Assembly (NCBI GenBank): GCA_002084765.1
Contig: NBMB01000030.1
Span: forward strand, 1-30,790
Reading direction: 5' to 3'
DNA from: Candidatus Cloacimonetes bacterium 4572_55
Lineage (GTDB): Bacteria; 4572-55
DNA length: 30,790 nt
Positions 1 to 8,381 of the stretch are shown here, in pieces; the stretch's first letter is position 1; each line of letters starts with the position of its first letter. Below the pieces are notes generated by a model. The model saw only the letters and a list, made by a program, of their open reading frames with translations, ran no database searches and was not told the DNA's origin. The position numbers were made by a program, and so were the translations under genes.

Positions 1-76
1 TAAAACGAATCAAAAGAATGGCATTTGGATTCCGAAACTTCAATAACTTTCGATTGAGGATTATTACTAACTTTGA

Positions 77-349
77 CTAATTCCGTAAAAAAGTTCCATG
101 AACCCCATTAACTTTTGCGTCACCAACAACAGCTTCTTTGAAGTCGTCAAGCGAATCGAAAACCTTTTTCAACAGTGGATCAACAACGTTCCCATTAGGC
201 AGTAAAACCCCTGAGTGATGAGCCCATGCTTTCTTTGTAACACCTGGCTTGGTTGGCAATATATCGCCATGAACTTTTGGAAGTAAAGACACTTTCTCAC
301 CTTCTTTGAGAGCTTCAATCGTCGCACCCGCTAAGTATATCACAATCAC
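77..349 (-). CDS. Detached C-terminal toxin tip of the Rhs protein (possible papain-like fold)
   Basis: This 90-residue ORF overlaps the last 35 bp of the Rhs gene in a different frame. It starts at GTG with a perfect AGGAGG five bases upstream, so it could be translated on its own. The visible pattern is Trp42-Ala-His44-His45, then Gly53 and Val55-Val56-Asp57-Pro58. A 'W-H-H ... G-x-V-x-D-P' arrangement is common in papain-like cysteine toxin tips, where a Cys lies upstream and His and Asp downstream. The Cys would be in the final residues of the Rhs frame (RDCDILSG). Removing one G from the GGG run at 327-329 joins the frames smoothly as DCDILSGATIEALKEG. I therefore read this as the rest of the Rhs toxin domain, detached by a one-base insertion, or less likely as a small independent gene. 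No immunity gene is visible in the 76 bp downstream. The toxin family is an inference from pattern only. Confidence 0.55.
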   Translation of the reverse strand: MIVIYLAGATIEALKEGEKVSLLPKVHGDILPTKPGVTKKAWAHHSGVLLPNGNVVDPLLKKVFDSLDDFKEAVVGDAKVNGVHGTFLRN

Positions 350-3300
350 GGCTACCTCCTTTTCTTACCTGCTTAATTGTTTTTGTCAATCTATTAGTCT
401 TTGAAATCTTTCCTAATCCTTTTGTACCAGCTAAGGCCTCCCCAACAAAAGCAGTAATTTCACCCACCGCCTTGCCGGTTCTATAATCATCTCCGCTTGT
501 CAGTTCCGAAGTTTTCTGTTCAACACCTGCCTTAAGTGCTTCATAAGTTTCAGATGGATGACTAACTACATGGACAAATCCCTTCCCGGTCTCAATGGGA
601 TGCCGCACAGTGGTATAAAGCCCAACAACAGTTTCTTTCACCCCTGTCACCAGTCCAACGGAATAACCGGTAATCGAATCCCAAACATCCTCACCCTGAG
701 GATCAACCAAACGTATCGGATTATTCAAACCATAATTATACGGACTCCACCCCGCATACCTACTTGCAAACGGATCAACGCCAAACCATCTCCCCACATT
801 ACTATCATAATACCTTGCCCCAAAATAATCCAGCCCGCTTTCGCTATCCCGCTCCTTACCGATGAACTTGAGCTTGTTCACACCCCCGACCAGCCCGCCA
901 GTGCGCAGGATTTTGCCGAAGGGATAGTAATCATTCACCGCCGCGACAACGCCGATCCCGTCGTCATCGCGCAGGATGAGCCGGTTGGAGCCCAGGTGAT
1001 CCTTCAGGTAGAAATAATCCTTATCGCCGTCACCCTCAAACCGCTTTTGCCCCATCACGCCGCCGGCCAGCAGGTTAATATAGGCCACCGGCGGGATGTC
1101 TATCATAGACAGGGCGGTCAGCCGCACAACGCCGGTGGCGGTGGATGGCCTCAGGCGGATCAGGGCATCGGGGCCAATCTCGGTGGAGCCGCTCCCGGCA
1201 AAGGTCTCGGTCTGGCCGTCGTGCTCGATCTCTAATTGGGCATCACCGGTTGTGGTGAACTCAAAATTTAATCGCTGACCATCGGCGTTGGGGTTGATCT
1301 CAGCTAATATTTTCCCGGAAGCGGCGCGGACATACCAGTGCTCGGTGGAGCCGCGTTTCTTGTAAATACGATCGCTGCCAGCATAGCCATATTCGATTTC
1401 CGAGCCATCAGCCCTGTCAATATGCACCGGCAAGTTGTGGTAATCGTAAGTCAGGCTGCTCAGGCCGCGGCTGGCGTCGGCAGTCACATTGCCGCTGGGG
1501 TCATACTGGTAATTGCCGGGGGATTGGTCAAAGGCGTAATCCAACCGGTTTGTCCCCGGCAGATAAACATGGGTCTCGGTATTAATATCGATGGTGCCCC
1601 GGTTCAGGCTCAGGATATTGCCCCGCTGGTCATACTTGTAGCCCACATCGCCGAGAGGATCGATGTCCGCATTATCACCGGCGTCCGCGGTCAGCAGGCG
1701 GTTCAGGTGGTCATAGCCAAAGGTATAGTTGGCCGAAAAACCGTTGCTAGTCCAGGCCATGGAGCTCACATTGCCGTTGGCTTCATATTCCGGATCCAGG
1801 CTAAAGACATTGCTGCCGGTGTTAAACTCGTCCAGCCAGTCGCGGATGGTGTAGAGATAATCCAACGTTTCCAGCCCCTGGGCCAGGCGGGAATGTTTCA
1901 CCTGGCCGGCCGGAGTGTAGGCAAAGGTCTTGATCGTGTCCACCACGCCGAGACCGCCCAATACCCGGGCCAGCCGCCCGGCATGGTCATACTCATAATT
2001 CAGGACAAATTCCCCAGCCGCGGAGGTGTATGTCAGCCGCAGCAGGTTGCTTAGATTGTCGTAATCGTAGTCGAGCGTGTTGGCAATGGTCTGATCGTCA
2101 TCATAAAACTCGAGCTGCTCGTATGCCACATTGCCAAAGCTGTCGTAGCGCAGTAACCGCTCGTAGTCCGCATCCGGATCGTTGTCCATATTGATCCGGA
2201 CGCGGGTCAGCCTGGCTTTGGGGTAGGGGCCGGACAAAAAGCTGACATCATAGTCGTAGCGTTCTTTCCAGACCGCGCTGTCGGCATAATCCTCATCCAA
2301 ACCAGGCGGCCAGGCAATGCCGCTAACGACGCCCACATCGGTCACACGATGCAGGTCGTCATATATGGTCTCAGTGAATTCCACCGGGTCGGCCGCTGCC
2401 TGGCGGGCGGCCTGGCGCACCCGGTCGCCAAAGGCGTCGATATAATCGCGGCTGGTTTTGCCCGTCTCGTCGGTGGTCAGCACGGAGCGGTGCAATGCGC
2501 CGTCGAGATCGGCGTGATTGTAGTTGTAACTGACTGTGCTACCGCCCCCGGGCGGTGTGATGGCACTCGTCCGGTTGAGAGGGTCGGGCAGATAATCGAT
2601 CTGGGCGTATGGGTGGCCATTGCCGTTGGGACCGCTTTCGCCATTATACCAGGCATTGGCATTGGCAACATACTGGCCGTCATAGGTGTGATCGGAGTCA
2701 GGCCGGCGATAGGGTTTCCAGATTTTTTGCTCGCGTCCCAGCAGGTCGTAATTGATGGCCGAAATAAGGTCATTTGCGCCCTCCCGGACGCGGGTTTGAA
2801 CAAGCCGGGCCAGGCCGTCGTAATAGCTTGCGGTTATATACTCGCTGCCATCGCCGGGATATTGGGCGCTGGTAATGGCGTTGGGATTATTGTCATCATA
2901 TTCGACATCGACATCGCGGGAATAGTAGTAATCATAGTCGCTGAGCTGGCTTCCGCTATGAGCAAGCGATTCCAACCGTCCGAAATCGTCGTAGCTGTAA
3001 TTGGTGGTCACGCTGTTTTCGTCGATGCGGGCGGAGACCGCGCCCCAGCGTTCATCATACTGATAGTGGGTAATGAGATTGTCTCCCGGCGATTGCACCC
3101 GTTCGATTTCCTCTAAGTAAACGCCATTATCGCTGTACTCATAGCGGGTAGTTTTGTTCTCGCCATCAATGAATTCGGTCAGGTTGCCATGGCTGTCATA
3201 ACTGTCAAAACTAACGTGCAACTCCCAGCCACTGGTTTCGGCCGGATTGGCAAAATCAAAGCCAGGCAGCCCTCCGGCTTGATCGCTGTGCCAGCGATAG

Positions 3301-5264
3301 ATTGCTGCTGGCACATAAATAAATTCATCCTCGACAGCTTCCGCTCGCCATGTGGTGGCAGTTGAACTGAAAACATGGCTATTTTCAAAAATCGTTTTTT
3401 GGGCCACCTGGGCGCGCATATTGCGCTCGCGCATAGCAGGGTATTTGTCTTTCGCATATACAGTTTCGGACCTGCGCGGGACGCCATTGTCGTCGATGAT
3501 GCTTTCTGCAGTCAAAATGAGGCTGTTGTTATAGGTGAGTGACTTTTGCCTGTGAATGCTATGGCCGCTCTCATATTGATAGCTGTCGATTCGATCCAAA
3601 GTCGAATACGCTAAATCGATCGTTACCACGGGATAACTTGGATTGTTCGCAGGAGTAATAGCCCGGGCAATGGGCGTGGATGAGTCCCCCTCTGGTCGAA
3701 TGGTGTAATCATATATTTCCTTTTTGACTGCTAACGAGTTCCCGGCCGAATAATAGATTACTGAGTCTAACTTGCCCCAGGCCCAATCCTGAATCCCTTC
3801 GGCGACAAGACTAAACGCTCCGCTTGTGCTTTTGTCATATACAATTTCCCGTGACTCTCCAATTAGATAATGTGTTTTGATCGAGCTGCCATCTGGGTAG
3901 CTTTTCTCGATCCAGTCATAAAAGACACTATTTTGACCGCGCATGCCGCTCGAACAAAAGGGTAGCTGCTTTCTCCACTTAATTTCGGGAATGCCGGAGA
4001 TATGACCGCTGCCAAAGGAATAATCGATTTCTAACGTATTACTGTGACCATCGCTTCTCCTGATTTGGCTCACCCGGCCCCCGCCTTGTTGTTGGTCTAT
4101 AAATATAATATCCATGGTGTTACATTCACTGTTGTTGCACTCGATTGTCTGGTAAGAATTGTCTAAAAAATCGTCATTTTCATAATCGAACTCATCATAG
4201 CCGCCAGTAGGATAGATAATTTTGCTCAAAGACCAAAATTTGGAATTATCAATGCCCTTTAAAAAGCCAAAGTCGTCTCTGTAATAAAAAGATGGGTCAT
4301 TGCGATATATATCCCAAAATTCACCGTTATCATAATATTCAAAACGATGACCAGGGATCGATTGCGTTTGACCTTCATTCCATTCGGTTATGCCAAGAAG
4401 TGTCGTCTTCTCAATTAAGCGGTCATCGCCGACAGCATACTCAAATTCTATGGTTTTAATGGCTGTCGAGCTGTCATTGCGATAGAGTTTGATCCTGTCA
4501 AGGCGGCGATGGATAAACAAGTCTTGATTATCGATTTCAAGGTCGGCATCTTGACGAATGCTGGTAATAAATTTGGCCTTGTGAGTTGAGGTTTTGATAT
4601 ATTTTGGATAAGTGAGCTGGGTGAGTTGGCTATTGCCTGGACCATGCACTCGAGTATAAACGTCGTCACCAGTCTCATATTCATATTCAATTTTTATCCA
4701 TCCTCCCTGACTGATCGAATTTAATTTCCAGGGCTCAAAATCTCCAATGCTTTCGTAATCTGTCGGGCCGCTATAAGTTGGTCCGAGGATAGCCAGCAGC
4801 CGCCAGGTCGATACATAATCCTCATAGACGCCTTCCGGAGGTTTAAAACGGCTCAGGGTGGGTAAACCAAAGAGATAGCGAACGCCGTCCTGGGTCGTAA
4901 TCGTAAATTCTTTGTAATCATCTTTAATTGTAGCACTATTATTTTTGGTCGTGTAGCCATCAACGGTAACCCCGTCATCATTAACGGAATATACAAAGTC
5001 TATTTTCCAGGGTTGCCAGGGCATGAGCACAAACCAGCCAAGAATCGGCGATGTTGCTGGAGCAGTGCTAAGAGAATTTGGATACATCACGGTTGAGCCG
5101 CCCGGAAGGTTGACCATGTAAATATCCGGCTGTGAGGTTATAGTCAAAGGCGGATCGGCAAAATCGACCTGGGGTTCCAGGGGAGTGCTAGAGGAAGTTC
5201 GAATCGCACCGCCCTGTGGACTTCTGGTAATGCTGCCCAGATCAAAAGACCAGCCTAAACCCAC
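315..5264 (-). CDS. RHS/YD-repeat polymorphic toxin protein, 5'-truncated, ending at its toxin tip
   Basis: This is an Rhs protein of 1649 residues from a GTG codon. It has an N-terminal SpvB/RHS-type opening (GLGWSFDLGSITRS), many Tyr-Asp repeats (such as YDDFGRLESL and YDHAGRLARV), and an RHS-associated core (GLDYFGARYYDS, about residue 1477) ending at a VDPQG motif near 1520. A pretoxin linker follows (about 1527-1636, including TGKAVGEITAFVGEALAG), then RDCDILSGCDD and a stop. Known Rhs proteins form a cocoon-like shell around a variable C-terminal toxin, and the shell normally starts well upstream of the GLGWS motif. Here family-like sequence (AIHYRSSIGINQAASWVG) continues upstream of the GTG and meets TAA at 5334-5336. 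No ATG or Shine-Dalgarno sequence lies in between, so the 5' end is missing and the gene may be an orphan or silent copy. The central core is visibly more GC-rich than the ends, as is usual for rhs genes. Confidence 0.85.
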   Translation of the reverse strand: MGLGWSFDLGSITRSPQGGAIRTSSSTPLEPQVDFADPPLTITSQPDIYMVNLPGGSTVMYPNSLSTAPATSPILGWFVLMPWQPWKIDFVYSVNDDGVTVDGYTTKNNSATIKDDYKEFTITTQDGVRYLFGLPTLSRFKPPEGVYEDYVSTWRLLAILGPTYSGPTDYESIGDFEPWKLNSISQGGWIKIEYEYETGDDVYTRVHGPGNSQLTQLTYPKYIKTSTHKAKFITSIRQDADLEIDNQDLFIHRRLDRIKLYRNDSSTAIKTIEFEYAVGDDRLIEKTTLLGITEWNEGQTQSIPGHRFEYYDNGEFWDIYRNDPSFYYRDDFGFLKGIDNSKFWSLSKIIYPTGGYDEFDYENDDFLDNSYQTIECNNSECNTMDIIFIDQQQGGGRVSQIRRSDGHSNTLEIDYSFGSGHISGIPEIKWRKQLPFCSSGMRGQNSVFYDWIEKSYPDGSSIKTHYLIGESREIVYDKSTSGAFSLVAEGIQDWAWGKLDSVIYYSAGNSLAVKKEIYDYTIRPEGDSSTPIARAITPANNPSYPVVTIDLAYSTLDRIDSYQYESGHSIHRQKSLTYNNSLILTAESIIDDNGVPRRSETVYAKDKYPAMRERNMRAQVAQKTIFENSHVFSSTATTWRAEAVEDEFIYVPAAIYRWHSDQAGGLPGFDFANPAETSGWELHVSFDSYDSHGNLTEFIDGENKTTRYEYSDNGVYLEEIERVQSPGDNLITHYQYDERWGAVSARIDENSVTTNYSYDDFGRLESLAHSGSQLSDYDYYYSRDVDVEYDDNNPNAITSAQYPGDGSEYITASYYDGLARLVQTRVREGANDLISAINYDLLGREQKIWKPYRRPDSDHTYDGQYVANANAWYNGESGPNGNGHPYAQIDYLPDPLNRTSAITPPGGGSTVSYNYNHADLDGALHRSVLTTDETGKTSRDYIDAFGDRVRQAARQAAADPVEFTETIYDDLHRVTDVGVVSGIAWPPGLDEDYADSAVWKERYDYDVSFLSGPYPKARLTRVRINMDNDPDADYERLLRYDSFGNVAYEQLEFYDDDQTIANTLDYDYDNLSNLLRLTYTSAAGEFVLNYEYDHAGRLARVLGGLGVVDTIKTFAYTPAGQVKHSRLAQGLETLDYLYTIRDWLDEFNTGSNVFSLDPEYEANGNVSSMAWTSNGFSANYTFGYDHLNRLLTADAGDNADIDPLGDVGYKYDQRGNILSLNRGTIDINTETHVYLPGTNRLDYAFDQSPGNYQYDPSGNVTADASRGLSSLTYDYHNLPVHIDRADGSEIEYGYAGSDRIYKKRGSTEHWYVRAASGKILAEINPNADGQRLNFEFTTTGDAQLEIEHDGQTETFAGSGSTEIGPDALIRLRPSTATGVVRLTALSMIDIPPVAYINLLAGGVMGQKRFEGDGDKDYFYLKDHLGSNRLILRDDDGIGVVAAVNDYYPFGKILRTGGLVGGVNKLKFIGKERDSESGLDYFGARYYDSNVGRWFGVDPFASRYAGWSPYNYGLNNPIRLVDPQGEDVWDSITGYSVGLVTGVKETVVGLYTTVRHPIETGKGFVHVVSHPSETYEALKAGVEQKTSELTSGDDYRTGKAVGEITAFVGEALAGTKGLGKISKTNRLTKTIKQVRKGGSRDCDILSGCDD

Positions 5265-5333
5265 CCAACTGGCTGCCTGGTTGATGCCGATGCTCGATCG
5301 ATAATGAATGGCTAATGGGAAATCGTGTCTGCT

Positions 5334-5417
5334 TTATGACCCGTTTGTCGAGATACAATATGCAATAGGGTGACTACCCCAATTTTGTAGTTCCCGTAAA
5401 AACTTCCCAAGAGCCAT
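5334..5417 (-). pseudogene. Degenerate remnant fused in frame, across a stop, to the Rhs 5' end
   Basis: A 27-codon ATG-started fragment ends at TAA (5334-5336), and the same frame continues past that stop directly into the Rhs N-terminal sequence. Its start (KV-MALGKFLRE) resembles the end of the 77-349 tip (KVNGVHGTFLRN). The two DNA segments also align over about 45-50 bp, both containing AAAGTTA and TTTTTACGG. There is no convincing ribosome binding site, and a stop lies immediately upstream. It looks like the scarred 3' end of a displaced Rhs tip left by recombination, although a chance similarity in AT-rich DNA is possible. Confidence 0.35.
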
Positions 5418-5460
5418 AACTTTTTAATTATCAAATATTAATCTGCGATAATCAACGTAA

Positions 5461-7038
5461 TCAGCGGATCGAATACCCGTCATGGAGCGCGCGTTCATAT
5501 ATTTTTTTATCCTCCATATATTTATCGAGACGCTGCTCTAACTGTTGATCAGAAATAAAATTATACGCGTGGTACATCCTTAATAGCGATATTTGGATAT
5601 GATAGAACGATCGAATCAGTTCGTTTTTACTCATCGTATCGGTATGATACCCCACACTTTGCCACCAATACTGAGAATTCTGCAATTTTTCGACCAGTGA
5701 TTTGATATTTTTAAATTCGAAATTATAACCAAATTTTTTCGAATTTTGGAATATTGTAGAGCCAGCGTCAGGGATTTGCATAAAATTAAACGATACAATC
5801 TCGTGCCTCAAATCGGATATTTGAAATTTTTCGGCAAATACACGTATTATTTCATTAGATATTTCAAGTGTATCTTCGATGGTGTCACGAGTTTGATTGG
5901 GTAATCCCAAAAGAAAGTAGATACTTTGAGGGATATTATAATCAATTAACAATTGGCAGTGTTCCAAAAGTTGTTTATTTGAATATCCTTTCCCAAATTG
6001 GCGTCTAATATCAATATTTCCCGATTCAGGACTATGAGTCACTTCAAGACTATTTCCTGTATCTCTCGCCCATTGGCTCCATTGTTGGATATAGTCCTCT
6101 GTTGCCAACTCGAAAAGTTCAAACACAATATGAGCGTTTGTCATGCCTGATTGATACAACGCCTCAAAAAAACGTTGGGCATAACCGCTGCCACAATAGC
6201 GTATGTCGCCATAGATATAAATATTACGCCGATCTTTTTCCAAATTTTTTCGCATGATATCCACAAGAACTTCAGGATTAATGACGCCAAGCCCATTTCT
6301 CTTCATAATACGTGTATATGCCTCCCGGCTACCCGCGCAGAAACAGCAATTTCTATAACATCCTCTAAAAAATGAGATGTTCGCCCGATCCGGATTAATG
6401 ACAGGCGCATCAATTAGTAAGTCATACCTTGTCAGGTCCATATCGTGAGAAATATCAGGTGGTTTCACATCATTGAAAACAATGCTTTCTCCATCTCTAT
6501 AGACAAGATTTGGGACATTTTCCAATTTAGGATGGGTGCCCATTTTTTCCTGTAAAAAATCTACAATGGCTTCGTCGCACTCTCCAACCATCACATAATC
6601 GATCTGTGGATAATTTTGCAATATTTCCTTTGCAAAAAAAGAAGCGGATATCCCGCCTAATACAATGTGCGTATCCTTGGAGAGTTTCTTTATGAGGCGC
6701 GCACACTCCATTGCTCCGGCAGCGTGAATCATCCAGTGGACGTCCATCCCAACTATCCTGGGCGCATGTATAGACAATATATTTTCTATATGCTCCTGGA
6801 TAGGCGTTTTTTTATCTATATAGACTCTTTCTCCTAAGTTCAAAATTTTTGTTGCATACCCGGCTTTATCAAGCCTGTTTGCCATACTAAAAAACCCCAT
6901 TGGTATGGCAACAAATTGGTTTGTATAGCCCACGTCTGCATCTAAAGTGTGACTTGCGTCGTTTATATTTGCCGGCGGATGGATAAAAAGTATATCTAAA
7001 TTATTATAGTTCATACCGTTTCGAAACCCCAACTTCAT
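5461..7038 (-). CDS. B12-binding-domain radical SAM protein
   Basis: This 525-residue protein has the layout of class B cobalamin-dependent radical SAM enzymes. The N-terminal half (about 10-165) is a Rossmann-like B12-binding domain opening with DILFIHPP and containing IVLGGISASF and VMVGECDEAIVDF. The radical SAM core follows, with the 4Fe-4S motif Cys227-x3-Cys231-x2-Cys234 (RGCYRNCCFC). The canonical DxHxxG cobalamin ligand motif is absent (GMDVHWMIHAAG has only Asp and His), as is usual in this class. Members methylate unactivated carbons or do other radical chemistry; the substrate here is unknown. Either ATG at 7038 or ATG at 7014 could be the start, since neither has a good ribosome binding site. 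The gene lies downstream of the biosynthetic operon on the same strand but is separated by two terminators and has its own possible promoter. It is a candidate tailoring enzyme by proximity only. Confidence 0.85.
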   Translation of the reverse strand: MKLGFRNGMNYNNLDILFIHPPANINDASHTLDADVGYTNQFVAIPMGFFSMANRLDKAGYATKILNLGERVYIDKKTPIQEHIENILSIHAPRIVGMDVHWMIHAAGAMECARLIKKLSKDTHIVLGGISASFFAKEILQNYPQIDYVMVGECDEAIVDFLQEKMGTHPKLENVPNLVYRDGESIVFNDVKPPDISHDMDLTRYDLLIDAPVINPDRANISFFRGCYRNCCFCAGSREAYTRIMKRNGLGVINPEVLVDIMRKNLEKDRRNIYIYGDIRYCGSGYAQRFFEALYQSGMTNAHIVFELFELATEDYIQQWSQWARDTGNSLEVTHSPESGNIDIRRQFGKGYSNKQLLEHCQLLIDYNIPQSIYFLLGLPNQTRDTIEDTLEISNEIIRVFAEKFQISDLRHEIVSFNFMQIPDAGSTIFQNSKKFGYNFEFKNIKSLVEKLQNSQYWWQSVGYHTDTMSKNELIRSFYHIQISLLRMYHAYNFISDQQLEQRLDKYMEDKKIYERALHDGYSIR

Positions 7039-7120
7039 AGTTTTTGAAGATTATAGAAATAAAACGACAGCTCACAACAGAGCCCCCCATTTTATTTATG
7101 GATATAGAAAAATAAGATGC

Positions 7121-7149
7121 AATATACTGACTTTAATTTTGACATGCAA
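7121..7149 (-). promoter_or_regulatory. Possible sigma70-type promoter for the radical SAM gene
   Basis: On the minus strand, TTGCAT (7144-7149) is separated by 17 bp from TATATT (7121-7126), about 83 bp before the ATG at 7038. The -10 box is good and the -35 box poor. The gene follows tandem terminators, so a local promoter is expected. The match alone is weak evidence. Confidence 0.35.
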
Positions 7150-7221
7150 GAAATTTGTTGTTGACGTAGGAGCCGATCAATATTCTTAAAAAAAACGATT
7201 TGTCAACAATATTTATATGTG

Positions 7222-7270
7222 ATAAAATAAAATTTTAGCCTCAATTAGCGCGTTCAGAACTCTGAGGCTA
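7222..7270 (-). terminator. Rho-independent terminator, distal of a tandem pair
   Basis: On the minus strand, TAGCCTCA (7263-7270) pairs with TGAGGCTA (7236-7243) across a 19-nt loop and is followed by AAAATTTTATTTTAT. The pairing is an 8-bp perfect stem. It sits about 80 bp past the stop of the aldo/keto reductase and before the radical SAM gene. The 308-bp gap 7039-7346 holds this, the proximal terminator and the possible promoter; nothing else was recognised there. Confidence 0.65.
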
Positions 7271-7274
7271 ATAC

Positions 7275-7310
7275 GAATAAAGCCCCACAGAATCTCGATA
7301 TCCTGTGGGG
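7275..7310 (-). terminator. Rho-independent terminator, proximal of a tandem pair
   Basis: CCCCACAG (7303-7310 read on the minus strand) pairs perfectly with CTGTGGGG (7283-7290) across a 12-nt loop, followed by CTTTATT. The stem is GC-rich but the T-tract is short. It lies 36 bp after the stop codon of the aldo/keto reductase, so it probably ends the biosynthetic operon together with the next hairpin. Confidence 0.65.
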
Positions 7311-7346
7311 ATTTCCAAGAGCAGCCAATTCGTGACGATCGTCGTG

Positions 7347-8306
7347 TTATTCGTCCCAGAGATTTTCCAGCGTGTATGAACTGCCGTCGATTGCCCAAAG
7401 GTCAGCGAGAAAATAGCGGTGATTTTTGTCGATATCCGAGATATCTTGCATGTCATTCTGGCTAAGCGACGCTTCGGTTGCGGTAAAATTTTGCTGCATC
7501 CGTTTGGGGTTGAATGATTTGGGAACGACCCCGGTATTCCTGTGAATTGCCCAACTAATCAGCACCTGGGCTGGCGTGATTCCATGCTGTTCGGCGATCT
7601 TTGCGATTGTTGGGTCATCTAAGAGAACGGGTTCGCCCTCTACCTTGATAATAGGCGGTCGACCTGGCGATCCCAGAGGCGAATACGCTGTAAGATGAAT
7701 TCCATTCTCTCTACAAAAATCGAGCATCTCAGGTTGTTGTAAGTAAGGGTGCAACTCGATTTGATTCATTTCAGGTTTTAGCCTTGCATCAGCAAGAAGC
7801 CCCCTCAGTTTAACGACACTGAAGTTGGAAACGCCGATATGCCGGCACAACCCCTTATCCACCAACGCTTCCATCGCCTTCCAGGTCTCCGAGAGCGGCA
7901 GGTCGTCGAGAGAGATCATATCCTCAGCGGATTCGGGAAGGAACACGCCCTTTTTTAATGCGATGGGCCAGTGCATAAGATAAAGATCGAGATAGTCCAG
8001 TTGCAAGTCCTCAAGGGTTTTCTCCAACGCTGGCTGTACATCCTCAGGTAGATGGGAATCACTCCATAATTTGGAGGTGATCCACATCTGATCTCGAGTA
8101 ATAAGGCTCTCCTTCTTGAACGAATCGCTCAGAGCCTGCCCGATCTCAGCTTCATTGCCATAAATGAACGCGCAATCAATATGTCGGTATCCGATGCTCA
8201 CGGCTTGTTTGATTGTGCTGTACACAACAGAAGGTTCAGCAGAACCCCAGGTTCCTAATCCCAGAATGGGCATCAGGTCTCCATTGGTAAATTGAAGTGT
8301 CTTCAT
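7347..8306 (-). CDS. Aldo/keto reductase
   Basis: This is a 319-residue NADPH-dependent aldo/keto reductase with a complete (beta/alpha)8 family signature. The catalytic tetrad is visible as Asp44 and Tyr49 (GYRHIDCAFIYGNE), Lys79 (ITSKLW) and His112 (LMHWP). GVSNFSV, NQIELHPYLQQ and YSPLGSPG follow, as does the C-terminal coenzyme-binding VPKSFNPKRMQQNF. I chose the ATG at 8306 rather than the one ten codons upstream because AGAAGG lies about 7 bp before it and the family's N-terminus (TNGDLMPILGLGTW) starts just after. It is the last gene before the tandem terminators and lies 75 bp downstream of the receptor gene, so it may belong to the PKS-NRPS operon and reduce an aldehyde or ketone intermediate. 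It could also be a general detoxification enzyme. Confidence 0.93.
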   Translation of the reverse strand: MKTLQFTNGDLMPILGLGTWGSAEPSVVYSTIKQAVSIGYRHIDCAFIYGNEAEIGQALSDSFKKESLITRDQMWITSKLWSDSHLPEDVQPALEKTLEDLQLDYLDLYLMHWPIALKKGVFLPESAEDMISLDDLPLSETWKAMEALVDKGLCRHIGVSNFSVVKLRGLLADARLKPEMNQIELHPYLQQPEMLDFCRENGIHLTAYSPLGSPGRPPIIKVEGEPVLLDDPTIAKIAEQHGITPAQVLISWAIHRNTGVVPKSFNPKRMQQNFTATEASLSQNDMQDISDIDKNHRYFLADLWAIDGSSYTLENLWDE

Positions 8307-8381
8307 AGTTAGCCTTCTTTTTTTAAGTAGTGACATGATAAGAGGTACGTGTATATTCTCAAGGAATTCATAACTCGACGC

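Noticed and set aside
1-76. Immunity gene for the Rhs toxin tip
   Set aside because: Only 76 bp remain after the tip and none of it forms a credible coding start on the minus strand. Any immunity gene would lie outside the window.
2349-3116. 255-codon plus-strand ORF inside the Rhs gene, with others at 558-1235 and 1338-2054
   Set aside because: They are antisense to an unmistakable RHS coding frame. Their composition (runs of Val/Ile/Ala/Gly) is what the complement of Tyr-Asp-rich codons gives, and no ribosome binding site or family match was seen.
5748-7014. Canonical DxHxxG cobalamin-binding motif in the radical SAM protein
   Set aside because: The only candidate is MDVHWMIHAAG, which lacks the correctly spaced Gly. 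B12-dependent radical SAM proteins usually lack this motif, so the domain call rests on overall layout.
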